From Blepharisma stoltei (taxonomy: Eukaryota; Ciliophora; Heterotrichea; Heterotrichida; Blepharismidae): a DNA stretch of 64,000 bases. Made by a program: the position numbers and the translations under genes. This document shows, piece by piece, positions 53,470 through 62,908 of the stretch; positions within the stretch are counted from its first letter, which is position 1, and every line of letters begins with the position of its first letter. The notes below the pieces were generated by a model. That model was not told where the DNA came from, did not search any database, and was given only the letters and a program-made list of their open reading frames with translations. The stretch lies in the NCBI GenBank assembly GCA_914767885.1, contig CAJZBQ010000041.1, forward strand, positions 377,001 through 441,000, given 5' to 3'.

Positions 53470-55226
53470 ATGCATAAAACGCTAGCGACAAATGCTGTTA
53501 ATAAAATGTCGGATTATCGATATGAATGTCCACTCTGTTGCGAAAATTACAATATCAAGAATAACCCCAAAATTCTTGCTTGCGGACATTCATTTTGTGA
53601 AGAATGTTTAAAAACAGTCTTCAAATCAGCGAAAAAATGCCCTCTGTGTGATGGAGACATTGCGGTCGAGAATATTACAGATCTCCCAGCAAAGACGGCT
53701 ATCATTCCGAGTAAGCATGCCTCAAGAGACGAAGAAATAAAATGGTGACGCTGACGGAAATTGGACTCCTAGGCACACCTCCTATGGAGCTGGTAGGACT
53801 CATTTCTGATGAAGTTGAAACATAGGGCCTCATTCCCTATCTTGAGTAGGCCTTCAGAGGTGGGGAAGCCTTGCCGAAAAGGAAGTTTTATTTCTCCCCC
53901 AAAGGTTTTCCTGTCCCTGCCAGATGGGCTAGACAGGATATCCTACCACATGGTCTCCCCACATCGGGACCATCGGGGCACTCTCCAAGAAGTGGCTCTG
54001 CCCAGAGGAGCTGATCCTCTGGACAGATGGTTCAGACAAGAAATAAGATGGTAGCGGGCCTAGGAGTATGATCGCATCAGAACCCGACCTGAAGTCACCT
54101 TTCGAGCTGAGGTGTGTGTGTGTGGTCAATTGGTTTTGCCCACTTATGGCCATGCAGAATTAATCTAATCTAATCAAGAGACGACACCAATTGGTTCTAC
54201 CCTCAGCAAGACTTTGACAACTATTTCGTCTCCACATCTAGTTTTAAAAACAAGTTTTCAAATAATTCCCAAGCTATAAGCACTACTTTGGAAAACGGTT
54301 ATACGCCATGGGAAAATAGTTTGGAAAACAATGGATACCCATCGTGGTGGAACAACATCACAGATGAGTCCCCGTGGAACTTTTCAAATACAAATAAAAT
54401 TTCGAGTAATGGCATCACCCAAGATTATACGAGCACACACAACATTGCCAACTCAAAAATCAGAGAACTGAAAGGATATATGGATGAACTTGAAAAATCC
54501 AAACAGAATATCAAGCAGTTCTGCACCTATGCAAACAGCATCACTCTCGAATCCAAAAATCAAATTTGCCAAAAAATCCAATTCGCTAAAAAATTTCTCC
54601 AAGACTTGGAAGAAAAATCAAATAAAGACGCTGAAAACTACATCACTTTGAATCAGATTGTAGCCAAGAAAAGCATCGGAGAGATCGACGACAAAATCAA
54701 TTTAATTAATAGATGTCTCGGAAGCTTATCGAAGGTTCTTTCTAATTCAAGCGGAATTAGCGTGTCTCTTCAAATGGAATTAAACCAACTGTCATCGATG
54801 GCTATTCCTGGGGCAAACATTGAGTTCTATTCCTACAAATATGATCCAGAATGGACATTAGAAAGCGAACCCAGCTTTAAAGTAGGAAAATTGGACAGCC
54901 AACAGATGCCTTCAATATACCGAAGCTCTAGTTTCAATTCTCAGTCCTCAGGGAGCGTAAGTCCTATTGGTAAATATACTCCAAAACTCGCTAAAAAGGT
55001 CACGAACTACGAATGGTACACTATTGATAATGACAAGGGATCTAGAAGAGCTGGACCTGTCATTGAGAAGCAGATTGAAAAAGGATACAAAAAGGGTGCT
55101 AAGACATGGAGGATTCATCATAAAGACCATGGAGAATACTTCGCAATCGTGAATTATGAAGATCGGACTTTTAAATACTTTTCAACCAATAAGGTTTTCA
55201 AGTTAGAAAGAGTTCCGAGCTATTAA
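53470..55226 (+). CDS. RING protein with WWE-like C-terminus, copy 1
   Basis: 434 residues after removal of the insert plus one duplication copy. RING finger near residues 18-60: CPLCCENYN, CGHSFCEECL, KKCPLCDG (C3HC4). Middle coiled coil (KIRELKGYMDELEKSKQNIK), then a C-terminal region YEWYTIDNDKGSRRAGPVIE to YFAIVNYEDRTF that resembles a WWE domain, which binds ADP-ribose. RING plus WWE is the design of RNF146-like E3 ligases. ATG 53470 or 53506 could be used. The insert lies just after IIPSKHASRD. Paralogue of the next gene (tandem duplication, same layout). Confidence 0.75.
53733..54173 (+). mobile_element. retroposon-like insert, family A
   Basis: 441 bp between 11-bp copies of TCAAGAGACGA (53722-53732, 54174-54184). 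Starts AGAAATAAAATGGTGACGC and ends TTAATCTAATCTAA(TC), three TAATC units running into the duplication. Internal block TGCCAGATGGGCTAGA shared with 4973-5280. The duplication contains no TA. Confidence 0.9.
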
Positions 55227-55285
55227 CTAAATCTCATCGATACTAATAGGTCTTCACATTAAAATTAAATTTTGTATAAATAATT

Positions 55286-56398
55286 ATGGAAGGAACCATG
55301 AGGGAATGCCTGCTTTGCACAGAGCTATATAATGATAATATAAACAAGCCAAAAGTACTTGCATGTGGACATACATTTTGTGAAGCTTGCTTAATAAAAA
55401 CTTTGAAATTATCCCAGCCTTGTCCAATGTGCCAAAAAGAAATCAGGGAGATATCTGTTTCAAGAATACCCACAAATTTCGCTCTAATACCAAATAACCC
55501 TACTCCGAAACCAAAGGTAACGAATAACGCCCAATTTGCCCAAAAATACGATACACATGGTGGATATCCTGCTCAATGAAATCCATACTCAAATGTAGCA
55601 ACACGAAGTGTTCCTATCGTAAACGCTCAGCAAGATAGGGCTCTGCAAGAAGAAAGGAAGCAGATGCAAAGCTTTGCTAACACTAAAGTAAAAGAATTCT
55701 CAGAATTCGATGAAACACTCGAAAAATCAAAACAAAGCTTGAAGAAGTGATGTGCCTACGCAAATGATATAAATCTTAAATCAAGATCTCAGCTCCTCGA
55801 AAAAATCCAAAAAGCGAAACAATTTATTGATGAAGTTGAAAAATGGTGTATTGAGGGTTCTCAAAGCTGCATAGATTACAACATTGGTATTGTCAATGAA
55901 AGTATTTCTATAATTGATACAAAAAGAAAGGCAGTGCTGAACTGTCTTGGGATTTTACAAAATGTATTAAGAGGGATTAACATAGACAAAAATACCCTCA
56001 ATAGCCAACTGAGCCAGATATCTACAAACGAGGTTCCAGGAGTTGATGTAGAGTTTTATACAAATGTATATGAATCAAGCTGGAATTATACAATTGCTTC
56101 GCCACAGAGTAGCCTAAATAAATATAAAATAAAGGAATTTGAAGTCATGTCAACGACTCCAAAAGTAGTGGAAAACTTTGAAAACTATGAGTGGCACACC
56201 ATTGATCCAAAAACTGGAGATAGACGGCAAGAGCGCTATATTGAAGAGCAAATAGAACTTGGATATAAAAATAGAGAACCGAAGCGAAAAATTATTAATA
56301 AGTTTGGGTTTGTTATAGCTACCATTGATTACGCAAACAAAACATTTATTTTAAAAAAATCGAAAAAGCTGCTTACTTTACAGAGAGTTCAAGTTTAA
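55286..56398 (+). CDS. RING protein with WWE-like C-terminus, copy 2
   Basis: 370 residues, no insert. RING CLLCTELYN, CGHTFCEACL, QPCPMCQK; coiled middle (FDETLEKSKQSLKKWCAYAN) and WWE-like tail (YEWHTIDPKTGDRRQERYIE, VIATIDYANKTF). TGA codons encode Trp at PAQWNPYS and KKWCAYAN; the latter aligns with Phe in copy 1, a direct check on the code. Being free of inserts, it is the reference for joining copy 1. Probable ubiquitin E3 ligase. Confidence 0.82.
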
Positions 56399-56458
56399 TT
56401 AAAATTATATTTTTTCATTAAGAAGGACTAGACTAATAATTTTTTATTAGAATAAAAT

Positions 56459-56800
56459 ATGGAAAATTCATATACCATTATTGATGCAGATATCACATAC
56501 TCTATATTAAAAGACGGAGTTTCTGTAGATGATATTAGGAAAATAATTAGCGATCGAGTTGAAAAAGGTATTGGTCAATCAACTAGCCAAGAGAGTCAAA
56601 ATTTTATATGGTGGCCAACAAGAGTAAAAGATTTGTATCAAATTATTGATAGTGAAACATATATGTGCACTTCAGTACATGCCAGGCATATTAAAAGAGC
56701 CCTTGATTTAATAACAGAAAATGCTGATTTGCAGCAAACTCATATGCTCTTAATTCTCGATGCAACAATCGAGGGCATGGCACGTAAACTTACATATTAA
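56459..56800 (+). CDS. hypothetical protein, 113 aa
   Basis: ATG to TAA, mixed composition with likely helices (SVDDIRKIISDRVEKGIGQ, ARHIKRALDLITENADLQ). Starts 60 bp after the RING copy 2 stop, same strand. Not recognised. Confidence 0.55.
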   Translation: MENSYTIIDADITYSILKDGVSVDDIRKIISDRVEKGIGQSTSQESQNFIWWPTRVKDLYQIIDSETYMCTSVHARHIKRALDLITENADLQQTHMLLILDATIEGMARKLTY

Positions 56801-56987
56801 GAGAGATAAGGTAAGGTACATCTGGAGAATCTGGATTTTTTAAAATACCACTCCACTTAAGCCAATCTTTTCAAAAGAATTAATGTCTAGGAATTGCATA
56901 CATTTTATTCAAATAATTAAGTTCATTATTAATATTAAAAGCAACCTTTTAAATAAAATAATACAAATGTCAAAAATTTATTTTAAA

Positions 56988-57674
56988 TTATTTTTTCTTC
57001 TTCATTAAAGCAGATTTGCTTGCCAGCGAATCAAAAATGGCTGCAATATCGCTTTTTGGCTTCATAGATCTATCAACAAATAAGCTTGCGTCTTTGCATG
57101 GTCTTCCTCTCTTTCGAGGAAAAGTTATTTCTCTACTATTCATAAGGGTGTCATTTATATCACCCTCCAACATTTTTTTCTCTGAAATTCAATTGTTTTC
57201 TATGGCTTCAGTGTCATAAACTTGAGGCTCCTCGTAATCGTCCATACACAAAAATCACTGATCAAATGCTTCAATGCTTTCTTCTTCCACTCTGCTGAAA
57301 TTGCTTATTGGTAAAGGCTTGCTTTTATTATTGTTATCACTATGGGCTGTAAGAAAATGCGAAATAAGCTCTGTAGACTCTGTGAAGCCTTCTTGGCAAT
57401 TTGGACAGAAAATTCCTTTAGGCTTGATTTGGGGCTTTGAAAATTTCAAGCCTTGCATTTCTTCTGCTGCAGCGCCGCCTTTATAGTAATTAGTTTCAAA
57501 ATTCCCAGGTTTATAAGTTTCCATTTCAAGTTTTGGGCAGATATGCAATTTCATGATGCCGAGACAAGTGAATTTCTGTTTGCATTCTGGGCATTCTTCC
57601 ATGGGTGCAAATCGTTTTTCTTCTGGATCTATTAGTCTTATTCCCCAAGATGTGTATAACTCTGATATATCCAT
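56988..57674 (-). CDS. C2H2 zinc-finger/AT-hook protein
   Basis: 228 residues. Two zinc fingers: CPECKQKFTCLGIMKLHIC (about 28-46; last ligand Cys) and CPNCQEGFTESTELISHFLTAH (C2H2). C-terminal AT-hook-like KRGRPCK near residue 188. Trp from TGA twice (FDQWFLC, ENNWISEK). Probably nuclear and DNA-binding; no closer name. Ends KKKK at TAA. Confidence 0.7.
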
Positions 57675-58155
57675 ATTTGATTATAAGATGATTTTCTTTG
57701 AAGGTTTAAAACATTAAAACCCCCCACTAGTAAAATAGACAAAGAAATATTTTTTTATTTTAAAAATGATTTTAAATTTGATTTTAATTTTTAAAAAAAT
57801 TAATATGGTTAGCTGGAATAAGATTTAATTTTAATATAAAATTTAAAAGTTAAATAATGCTCAATTATTGGATCTATTAAATAGCTTTAAGATCAACTCC
57901 TTCTGCTAAAGTTCACTGTAAAAATTTTCAATAAATAAAATTTTTATGAATAAATTTTAATATTTGTGTATACATAAATGAATTTGCCTCATTTTCTAAA
58001 AGAATAATAATTTAGATTAATTTGAAATAAATCAAACAATGAAAAAGCGTTAAAAATCTTTTTACGAAATAATGAGAAACACTTTTCATGGAATTAAGCT
58101 CATGCTTAATCATTTAGTTGATCTTGTAGACTTGCTATTTTAAGATAATTATTAT
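57675..58155. other. intergenic, very AT-rich
   Basis: Spacer between the zinc-finger gene start and the CDK gene end. No frame, RNA gene or repeat found. Confidence 0.4.
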
Positions 58156-59820
58156 TTACCTCATATCCCTGATTGAATCTGGCACATCCCTCAAATAAGG
58201 ATGGTTTAATGCTTCAGCAGCACTAATTCTATTAATTGGGTTAATCTGCAGCATTCTATTCAGCAAATCATACCCTTCATCATCAAGCCTCGGCACAAGG
58301 GCCCTTAGATCTTCCCCTGGAAATCTTTCGAAATTTCGATTATATTCCGACAATTGGCTTATACCTGGTCACGTTTCTTCTGAGGGTGTTCCCATCACCT
58401 TAAAAATTTTTCTAATCTGATCGTTATTTGATGTTCCTGGAAACAGTGGTTTTCCATTTAACTTAACTTAGATATTATCGAGAACCTCCCTTCCAGTCAT
58501 GTCGGCCTTTCTCGTCCCTTGTCTTGCTCTATCTTCTTGCTTATTAGTCCTATTGCACAGCTAAAAGGTATGTGTGGCTCCCTCCAGACGAAGTCTTACA
58601 GAGGTAAGGATGCTGGTCATCGTGCAGTACGGGAGCGGAGTTGCCCTTTCCAAAAATTCAAAAAGTGAATTTTTGTCAGGCTAATAGCCCAAATGAAGTT
58701 TGCAGCCCAGGACACAATTCCTAGATTGCATTAGAAATGTTGATTGACCAAGCAAAAGCTCTCTGACCTTGCTGTGCTATCTCTTTCTAACTTCTGTTCC
58801 ATACTCCCTCAAGATAAAGCTATGCCCTGGATGTGAGCATGTGGTCGGTGAGCCAGACAATGCTCTTCACCAAACCAAGTAAAATCCAGCCAGACACTTT
58901 CACCGCACATTGCTCTTCCTTCCACAAGTCCCCAGAATCCTGTCTGGCTAAAGGTATTAAGAGGGCAGGTTTATTCGCCACTTCATTTTAGTGTGGTTTT
59001 CCAAGTTAAGGCTCAATATCGTGCACTTTTAATAATATGCTTTTAACCGAAGAAAATTTAGTCTAAAATTTTTAAATAGCAAGCATTTGGTTGAAATTGA
59101 ACGATTTTTTGGTTAAATGCATTACTATCAAAACTTTTCGAAAAAATTTCACCTAGGAAACGCCTCTCTACCGAAAATGGACGGTGATTTGACACGGAGC
59201 CTAGTTTTCCATTAAGCAATTCAGCAAAAATACACCCGACTGACCAAATATCCACAGAAGTATTATAATTTCTGCTTCCCATCAGGACATCTGGTGGTCT
59301 ATACCACAAAGTCACCACTTCATGAGTATAGCTCCTTACTGGGATCCCAAAAGCTCTTGCCAGGCCAAAATCCGCCAATTTTAAAGCTCCTTCTCTATTT
59401 ATCAATAAATTCTGAGGCTTCAAATCTCTATGAAGGACTCTATGGGCATGACAATGAGCGACACCACGAAGTAATTGAAATAGATAGGATTTTGTAGTTG
59501 CGATATCTAAGCCTTGCCCAGAATATGCATCAATTAGCTTTTTTAGATCTTGGTCGAGGAATTCAAACACCAGTGTTAGTTTACGCTCTGTGTGAATTAC
59601 ATCATAGAGTCTAAATAAACTCTTACTGTACAATGTTAGGGTGTTTTAGCTCTTTCAGAAGGGAAATTTCTCGAATTGCAGTGCTGGGAATTCCTTCGTC
59701 TTCTGTTTCCAGTCGGATTTTTTTCAAAGCGACTAAGTCGCCTGTGGCTGTTTCACGCGCCTTGTATACGACTCCGTAAGTGCCTTCTCCTATCTTTTCG
59801 AGTTTTTGGTATTTATCCAT
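58156..59820 (-). CDS. CDK1: PSTAIRE cyclin-dependent kinase (CDK1/2-like)
   Basis: 297 residues, the length of animal CDK1, after removing a 16-nt intron and 755 bp of insert. [12 protein letters not shown] (Gly loop), [14 protein letters not shown] (cyclin-binding helix), [10 protein letters not shown] (catalytic loop), DFGLARAF (Mg), [20 protein letters not shown] (activation segment with the T-loop Thr), [26 protein letters not shown]. The Trp in SEETWPGIS is a TGA. Inhibitory Thr-Tyr in the Gly loop is present (GTYG), so Wee1-type control is possible. The retroposon lies between LLNGK and PLFPG. Drives the cell cycle; Rb and CXC genes in this window are plausible partners. Confidence 0.95.
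58459..59203 (-). mobile_element. retroposon-like insert, family B, in CDK gene
   Basis: 745 bp between 10-bp copies of GTTTTCCATT (58449-58458, 59204-59213). Minus orientation; ends CTAAGTTAAGTTA, a (TAAGT)n tail. Shares the AAATTC/GAATTT hairpin and GCCCAGG blocks with 19480-19999. The duplication has no TA. Confidence 0.85.
59611..59626 (-). other. 16-nt spliceosomal intron in CDK gene
   Basis: GTAAGAGTTTATTTAG on the minus strand; removal gives [16 protein letters not shown], the expected CDK sequence. The best single demonstration of 16-nt introns here. Confidence 0.95.
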
Positions 59821-59828
59821 GCGATTGC

Positions 59829-60390
59829 ATATAATAAAATGGTTGGTGGCGAGACCTATCCTCCAATGGCGGGTGCACTTATGTATATTGGATGTGGTTT
59901 TTGATGCAAAGAGCTACCCAAGGTTGGGTCAGCCTCGAAGAGCGAGGCCCAGCACTATTTCCGCTGATTTGGCCTGGCTTGAGCTGCAGTTTTTATCAGC
60001 AGCACCCGAGCCCAAAATGGGTGTAAGTCGACTTACGATGTGTAAGAGGTTTATTGACCTGCCCCGAGCCGGTGCAAGCCTGCTGATTTTTTTCTTTGGA
60101 GATGGTTGAGGGAAAAAGGAAGACAGGCTAGACCAAGATTAAAGGGCTAGTCTAGATATGATTGACCTAAACCAGGCAGGGCTGGGCAATTTTGACTTTT
60201 GGGCTAGAAATGGAGATTCCCATTAAAATCTGGTTATCCAGATCATGACGGAAAATGCTTCTACTAAAAAGCCGAGGATTTCAGCACACGGCTCATACTG
60301 CCTTTAGGAGACCCTTTCACAGCAATGCTATGGAGCGCACATGATGAATCAGGAAATAAGGATTTAAATACTCGTAAATAATCTAATTTA
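59829..60390 (+). mobile_element. retroposon-like insert at CDK start codon
   Basis: 562 bp between 14-bp copies of ATCCATGCGATTGC (59815-59828, 60391-60404). Begins ATATAATAAAATGGTTGG, ends TAAATAATCTAATTTA, a TAATC-type tail. The duplication includes the complement of the CDK ATG, so the coding copy is intact but its upstream region is displaced by 562 bp. Confidence 0.85.
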
Positions 60391-60550
60391 ATCCATGCGA
60401 TTGCGAGTGACCATTTCTTAGCAAATTATTATTGAAGCTTGGATCAAAAAATGAAACTTCTGTAACTAAAGCCTAATTAATATTATTTAAAGCATAAAAA
60501 TTATATTAGTTTTAATCTCATTAATCAACATAATTAAAGATGTTTTTATC

Positions 60551-60786
60551 ATACAGCCTATTCCTGACTATAGATTGGGCTATGCCCGATCTTTGCCAGG
60601 AAACTCGGGGAGTTGTCTGCGTCACTTCGAGGTGACAAGTCAACTCCCCGAGTTGGCAATCACTATATGGTGGCTATTTGCTAACTCGGGAGTTGACTCG
60701 CCACCCAAAATTGATGTAGACAACTACTCGAGTGTCCCGGCAAAGATTGTACATAGTCCGATCTATAGCTAGGAACGGGCTATATT
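60551..60786. repeat. GC-rich foldback element with inner palindromes
   Basis: Imperfect outer arms (TTCCTGACTATAGATTGGGC at 60561 and its inverse ending GCTAGGAAC at 60776) and a near-perfect inner palindrome AACTCGGGGAGTTG (about 60604) / CAACTCCCCGAGTT (about 60643). A third copy of AACTCGGGAGTTG lies at about 60680. Intergenic, upstream of CDK and downstream of the PH gene. Confidence 0.75.
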
Positions 60787-60848
60787 TATGAAAAACTTAT
60801 TATAAGGTTTTCAATCTAAGCTAAAAAGTTATATATCAGAAAAAAAAA

Positions 60849-62114
60849 CTAATCATCCCACGAATCCCAATTTTTATCACACCCCTGAGCTTTATTAGCA
60901 GGAATAGTTTGCTCTTTATAAGTCGGAGCATGATGCCCATAGATAGGTCCACGCAACGTTGGCCCATTTTCTTGGTTCTTGCTTTTAGTGTCTCTAATAA
61001 AGGTAAACTGTTTCCTATCAATTATATCAGTTTTCATCATCTTTTTCCCTTGATCCTTTGATGTCGAGTGCTTATGTCTTTGAGTGCTTGTTTGATTAGC
61101 ATTGTTGCTGCTCAAGTCAGCTTTGCTAACAATCACATTATCTTGGCTTGGCCTAGGTCTTGGAGCAGAAAATTCTCTTCTCCTCAAAGTGCTTGCTTGC
61201 TTTACCTCTTCCAATCCTAATTGATCCATATCAGACAATAAATCCAGCATACCTGCTGGCTGATTAAAAGTTTCTCTAAAAGAATCTTTTCTGACATATG
61301 ACTGTTCTGCCCAATTTATTGTAGAGCTCATAGTAAACTCTTTATGTACATTTTCAGATTGCAAAGCTGGCTCCCTTTTAGTTTCGGTAAAAGTGCTAAT
61401 TCTTTCTCGTTTGATTTGATTTACATCTTCTTTAGAAGACCTTGGCTTGAATACTAATACAGTGTCCTTGGAGGAAGGCTCAGGATTGGATGGCAGTTTG
61501 CGATCTGAGGATTTTTTGGCAGGAGAAATTTTAGGTGCTGGGCTAGCTTCAGGGGTTGGGTCTTTAATAGCTTTGTTTTCTTGTAAGGGTTCGACACCGA
61601 AACGAGGGGAAAAGCAAGAACTATCTTCTGGCGGCTTGGTTTGTTGAGCTGGAGAGTCTTCTTGTCTAGCTTGAATGTCAAGAGATGCTGTTTTTCTGCT
61701 CAAGTCACTTGATAAAGTTGAGCATTCATCTGAGTTACCTTCTTTAGGCTTTGCTAAAATTTTGAATGCTTGGCACCAGCTGTCATAAATTTCTTTAGTT
61801 TCAGCGTATAATGTATACTTTCTTGAGGGGAATTCAACAGTAAACGCAAATTTTCAGTCGCATTGCTCTAGAAATTTTGGATCTGCTTCAAAAGAAATCA
61901 AATCTTTGATACTGTGTGTGCGCTCTGCTTTCTTTTTATTTGCGTTTGGGGTATAATAAAAACAGTCTTCGTCGAAATCTAAGACAAACCATCGTTTTGT
62001 AAAGTTTGACATGAATCTTGCAACAGCATTTTGGCTTTTCAATTTTTTGAGATAGCTTTGTACATTTGAAGGACGCTGCTGGGCTGGAGTTTGGTTGTTA
62101 AATGTGGTGCTCAT
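60849..62114 (-). CDS. PH-domain protein
   Basis: 421 residues, no insert. Pleckstrin homology domain at about residues 15-125: GYLKKLKS-like VQSYLKKLKSQN, TKRWFVLDFDEDCFYY (strand 2-3), and the closing helix ETKEIYDSWCQAFKIL with its conserved Trp; the TGA at 61854-61856 is Trp. Binds phosphoinositides or proteins at membranes. The rest is long, disordered, Ser/Pro-rich (PTPEASPAPKISPAKKS) with an acidic WDSWDD end that could be an adaptor-binding peptide. Confidence 0.82.
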
Positions 62115-62205
62115 TTTTCAAAAATTATGAAGTTCTAACAGTTTTAATCCCTTTTATTGGTTTTTACTTTAAGAAAGTTTCTAATCGAAAATACAAAAAG
62201 TAATT

Positions 62206-62370
62206 ATACCTATTTGCCAAGAATAGCCCACTAAGGAGCATTTTTTGATTCGCCATTCTTAAATTTGGTTGGCCATAAAATATGGCATGCCAACGAATTT
62301 GGCAAGCCAGTTATTGTCCGGCAACCAAAAAATGCTCCTTAGTGGGCTATTCTTGGTAAATAAGTATATA
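62206..62370. repeat. foldback element, 165 bp
   Basis: About 40-bp arms: TATACCTATTTGCCAAGAAT.. at left and its inverse ending TTGGTAAATAAGTATA at right, with GCCCACTAAGGAGCATTTTT perfectly shared. The loop itself has smaller inverted pairs (AATTTGG / CCAAATT types). Intergenic. Confidence 0.82.
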
Positions 62371-62908
62371 ACTATAAATACAGCGAAAATTAATTTGCAA
62401 TATATAAATTGAATAATAAAAAGATTGACTTAGCTATCATATTAAAAGCATATAAAGTGAAATAAAACAAAAGATAAATATGGAATATCCGATTATATTG
62501 CAGAGCTAAAAATCGGTGATTTTAATCCTTTTAGATTCAGAAATCAAAATTCAATTGCTTGCATCATTTTAACTCTCTCTTAATAAATAGAAATCCTTAT
62601 CAATGAAAGAAGCTTTATTTGCTTTGCACTATTTAAAATCTCTTAAACTAGCATTTAAGATTAAGTTTACATTCTTCTATAATTTTTTCCAATCATACCC
62701 CGAAATTCTAATTTAGATTAATTGATCTTCAAATGAAATATGATTGATTGTATTAAAGAAATGGTTACAAATTAATTTTATTCTATTCTTTAATTGCACA
62801 ATTTTATCATAATTCTTATATATAGGCTTTTAATTAAGTCTTCACCTAAATTTTCATTGAAAATAACTTCATGTCATATTAAACTTTCACCCAATTATAA
62901 GTACAAAA
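62371..62908. other. intergenic, upstream of SAPS gene
   Basis: AT-rich, no frame or repeat. Likely holds the promoter of the SAPS-domain gene. Confidence 0.4.

Noticed and set aside
496..59820. Interrupted genes as pseudogenes
   Set aside because: Interruptions coincide with flanking repeats and removal gives exact whole-codon frames with conserved motifs; random decay would not do this.
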